Source: Gammaproteobacteria bacterium
Lineage (GTDB): Bacteria > Pseudomonadota > Gammaproteobacteria > Magnimaribacterales > AG-339-G14
Direction of reading: 5' to 3'
Length of the DNA: 36,385 nucleotides
NCBI GenBank assembly: GCA_004213955.1
Contig: SGZL01000010.1
Location: forward strand, 1 to 36,385
Shown: positions 34,058 to 36,385 of the stretch, piece after piece
Layout of the letters: each line of letters opens with the position of its first letter
Numbering within the stretch: position 1 is the stretch's first letter
Program-made: the position numbers and the translations under genes
Notes under the pieces: model-generated
The model's database searches: none
Told to the model about the DNA's origin: nothing
What the model saw: only the letters and a program-made list of their open reading frames with translations

Positions 34058-35177
34058 TTAGCTCTCCTACTAATAGATTGTTTAGTCTTCTAGAACTTCC
34101 AATAGATAAGTCAATATTCATGGTCGACATTAATTTCACTAATTTTTCTAATTGGTCATAATCTACTGCTTCTACTTCTATGGTAATTTTGCTGCCATCA
34201 GAATTAATTGAAATGAGACTTAAATTTTCCATCATTACGATTTCATTAGACAAAAGTCTTAAAGAATCTAAATTTTTCTTCGAGTAAGAATTTAGATTTA
34301 CTAGATTATTTACCTGTGAAATAAGATCATTTTCAATTGTTTCATTAGGGAATTTTAATTTAAAAACCTCAGAAAGCTGATTATTCAATTGGTAATTTAA
34401 AATTGATAATGAACCAAACTGTATAAGATTTGAAACCAAGAAAATAGAATAGATAGCTAAAGCAGAAATAATATAAAATCTAAAATCCTTTATTTTTTGA
34501 AACCAGTTTATTTTAGGCTCGAACTTACCTTTTAAAATATTAAATCCTAGTTTTAAAGATGGCAGATTTGCCATCCATAAAGATCGAATATCCTTATGTA
34601 AGGTGAAATTTAAAAATTCCTTATCTTTTAGTTGTTCTGGTACCTTGATCAGACAATGACTTTCAATAATTTTATCTTTTAGCTTTTCTTCGATAAAAGA
34701 GAGATGATTATAGAAAACTTCTAACGAACCCGACCAATACCATTGATTCTGGAGCGATAAAATTACCTTATCATCAATAATTATCAAATTATCTCTATCA
34801 AAAGATGCTTCGATTGGATTCAGAGAAGATGTTGAATAGAGATCTATCTTATTTATTAGAGTATTTAATTTTTCTTTGCTAGTTAAAAGAAGAACTTTGT
34901 CATCGGTATTTAAAAGCCAAGAATAATTATTAACATCATCTAATAAGCTATCTTGAATTAAAAATGGAATAGCTTTTTTTTGATTAGTTAAATTTGTTTC
35001 AGGTAAGTCTAAATCTATAGAGTCAAATAAGTCAGATATCAAGAAAATATTTTTTTTAATATCGGAATATTTTTTGAATTCTTTTTCTTTTAATTCTTTT
35101 ATTTCATTGTTGTTAACCAAAAAATAAAGCTTTTCATCAGAAAAATAATTGAAGAGGACATAAATTGCTTTACTCAT
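34041..35177 (-). CDS. gspL: type II secretion system protein L
   Basis: The 378-residue protein has a cytosolic actin-like domain (1-225) with I-P-F-L-I-Q-D-S-L-L-D-D (70-81) and F-N-I-L-K-G-K-F (212-219), both typical of GspL. One membrane helix (232-254) and a periplasmic ferredoxin-like domain follow. The cytosolic domain binds the GspE ATPase in known systems. The ATG overlaps gspK as ATGA and the 3' end overlaps gspM. Confidence 0.9.
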   Translation of the reverse strand: MSKAIYVLFNYFSDEKLYFLVNNNEIKELKEKEFKKYSDIKKNIFLISDLFDSIDLDLPETNLTNQKKAIPFLIQDSLLDDVNNYSWLLNTDDKVLLLTSKEKLNTLINKIDLYSTSSLNPIEASFDRDNLIIIDDKVILSLQNQWYWSGSLEVFYNHLSFIEEKLKDKIIESHCLIKVPEQLKDKEFLNFTLHKDIRSLWMANLPSLKLGFNILKGKFEPKINWFQKIKDFRFYIISALAIYSIFLVSNLIQFGSLSILNYQLNNQLSEVFKLKFPNETIENDLISQVNNLVNLNSYSKKNLDSLRLLSNEIVMMENLSLISINSDGSKITIEVEAVDYDQLEKLVKLMSTMNIDLSIGSSRRLNNLLVGELNVRTF

Positions 35178-36166
35178 AAGAAATTACCTATTTTCCTAGA
35201 AATTATTTTCATGTCTTCATCGTCTTTAATGATTCTAGAGTTCATTATAAATGTGAATTCGTCATATTTTATTTGAGTTTCTAAATTAAAATAAAATGAT
35301 TCAGCATTTAGTTTCTTTCTTGAAAAACTAGATGAAAGAGATTGTTTTACAAATTCATCATTAAAAAACTCGTCAATATTTTCATAACCACTTAAAGGTC
35401 TATCTTCTAAGATTGAAATAGCCTCTTGATCTGAAAGTTTTTTTTCACTCAAAGCTACCAGTATTTTTGGTTTTAGAGGTGAAATCGAATTTATGTTTAT
35501 AAACTTAAAATTTGATGGCAGTGCGCATATATAGGGTTCAATTTTTTTATAAATAACTTCTGTAACACCTTTAACTTTTCTTAATTCCGAAATATTTTGC
35601 ATATACTGATTGGATGTCAGATATGGTGTATTCAAATTAGAATAATAAAAATCTTCTGCGCCATTATAATTATCAGGAAAATCATCCTCATCTATCCAAT
35701 CTATCAAAGATGCGCTAATACTTTCGATCTTATCACTTGGAATTTCTAAACTAGACAGTAAATTTTTAAAAAAGAGAAGTTCATCTTGATTAACTGTTTT
35801 AGTCTTTGATTCTTCATCATTTGTAACAATCAAATTCAAATTAAAACAATCACTTTTGTCTTCAATTTGAGCCACTATATTTCCTCTTTTCAAAGGAATC
35901 TCAATGGGACTGTATGGATCATATCTGTTGGTAATTAAAGATAATGATTTTCTTTTTTCAGCTGAGCTCATGTAATCAAGTGTGTAAGATTCGAGGCTGA
36001 GTACCATTAAAAAAGATTGTTGATGGCTTAGGTTTCTCTTTTCCACTTCGGATGTGAACATTGTTAAATCAAAAAGCTTATAACCTATAATCGAGACAAT
36101 AGATGTAATGAATAAAGTCAGCAAAAGAGTCGCTCCATTATTTATTTTTGATTCTTTATTAAGCAT
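35174..36166 (-). CDS. gspK: type II secretion minor pseudopilin K
   Basis: The 330-residue minor pseudopilin has a short leader with a likely prepilin peptidase cut after G11 (N-N-G / A-T-L-L-L-T-L), then a hydrophobic helix. The large globular domain contains D-W-I-D-E-D-D, N-G-A-E-D-F-Y-Y, P-Y-L-T-S-N and S-E-L-R-K-V-K-G-V-T, the GspK hallmark including calcium-site acids. GspK lacks the usual E5 in known systems, and so does this one. It overlaps gspJ by 8 bp and gspL by 4 bp. Confidence 0.93.
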   Translation of the reverse strand: MLNKESKINNGATLLLTLFITSIVSIIGYKLFDLTMFTSEVEKRNLSHQQSFLMVLSLESYTLDYMSSAEKRKSLSLITNRYDPYSPIEIPLKRGNIVAQIEDKSDCFNLNLIVTNDEESKTKTVNQDELLFFKNLLSSLEIPSDKIESISASLIDWIDEDDFPDNYNGAEDFYYSNLNTPYLTSNQYMQNISELRKVKGVTEVIYKKIEPYICALPSNFKFININSISPLKPKILVALSEKKLSDQEAISILEDRPLSGYENIDEFFNDEFVKQSLSSSFSRKKLNAESFYFNLETQIKYDEFTFIMNSRIIKDDEDMKIISRKIGNFL

Positions 36167-36385
36167 TGGAAACTACGAAAACTTTATTAAAAAAGACTTC
36201 TTTAATTTTTATTTTAAAATTAACAATCTTTGGCAAACTATTTAAATCATATGCTGATCTTGAAAAAGCTAATGGATTATCAATTTTAACTTCACTAACG
36301 TTTTGAATCAGAGTTATATGATCGTTTAAATATGGAGAATTTAAAAAATTACTTGAGTATCTCTTTAGCATTCCATTTTCTAAAA
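36159..36385 (-). CDS. gspJ: type II secretion minor pseudopilin J (partial, N-terminus off window)
   Basis: The frame stays open to the right window edge, and an internal ATG at 36371 is not the real start. About 75 C-terminal residues are visible: L-E-N-G-M-L-K-R-Y, I-Q-N-V-S-E-V, then L-P-K-I-V-N-F-K-I-K-I and a final F-N-K-V-F-V-V. This matches the closing strands of GspJ pseudopilins. Identity rests mainly on position directly before gspK and on this strand pattern. Confidence 0.78.
   Translation of the reverse strand, partial: LENGMLKRYSSNFLNSPYLNDHITLIQNVSEVKIDNPLAFSRSAYDLNSLPKIVNFKIKIKEVFFNKVFVVSNA

Noticed and set aside
1..36385. CRISPR arrays, IS elements, prophage, tRNA or rRNA genes
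   Set aside because: No regularly spaced repeats, transposase or integrase motifs, terminal inverted repeats or cloverleaf-like sequences were seen; gaps are too short to hold them.

Overview
The window is an AT-rich (by eye about one third G+C), very compact bacterial chromosome segment. The gene set (divergent rne/rluC followed by rpmF, fab genes, mltG, tmk and holB; metG; nhaB; dusA; mlaA; argG; grxD; pdxJ; a type II secretion cluster) points to a gammaproteobacterium. The low G+C, near absence of intergenic DNA and frequent 1-17 bp gene overlaps suggest a streamlined marine lineage such as SAR86. That assignment is inference; no rRNA gene is present to test it. I see no tRNA, rRNA, CRISPR array, IS element or phage gene, and no gene-free stretch longer than about 220 bp.

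Layout. 1-5113 (minus): a tightly coupled five-gene unit made of a small membrane protein, an HD-domain protein with a PhnZ/MIOX-like ligand pattern, a GPH-type symporter, a rhomboid protease and a DUF3604 protein cut by the window edge. 5156-6232 (plus): a PQQ-type sugar dehydrogenase, separated from that unit by a 42 bp divergent promoter. 6229-12161 (minus): a reduced version of the classical rluC-rpmF-fabG-acpP-fabF-mltG-tmk-holB cluster, without yceD, plsX, fabH, fabD and pabC. 12383-14347 (plus): rne with a structured leader. The encoded RNase E lacks the Zn-link cysteines and has only a short basic tail. 14344-15162 (minus): nudC. 15174-19295 (plus): nhaB, dusA, a TerB-like gene and a beta-lactamase-fold hydrolase. 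19292-20380 (minus): mlaA fused to a FimV-core-like N-terminal domain. 20392-23387 (plus): a methionyl-tRNA synthetase split into a catalytic subunit and a separate tRNA-binding subunit, then a TrxR-like ferredoxin-NADP reductase. 23374-27680: a divergent aromatic-catabolism module (SDR and extradiol dioxygenase on minus, FAD hydroxylase on plus), with fabD translationally coupled behind the hydroxylase. 27682-36385 (minus): gspJ(partial)-K-L-M-N, an alpha/beta hydrolase, a second beta-lactamase-fold protein, a TSUP permease, pdxJ, grxD and argG.

How the genes work together. Most of the window is housekeeping: fatty-acid synthesis, DNA replication and nucleotide supply, RNA decay, translation, cofactor and arginine synthesis, and outer-membrane lipid trafficking. 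Two modules look accessory: the aromatic-ring module and the HD/GPH/rhomboid/DUF3604 unit. Every convergent gene pair abuts or overlaps, three of them by sharing a 4-bp reciprocal stop (CTAA or TTAA), so there is no room for ordinary intrinsic terminators.

The most unusual items are the FimV-core/MlaA fusion, the Zn-link-less mini RNase E, the split MetRS, the relocation of fabD into the aromatic-hydroxylase transcript, and an HD-domain putative diiron oxygenase beside a GPH transporter.
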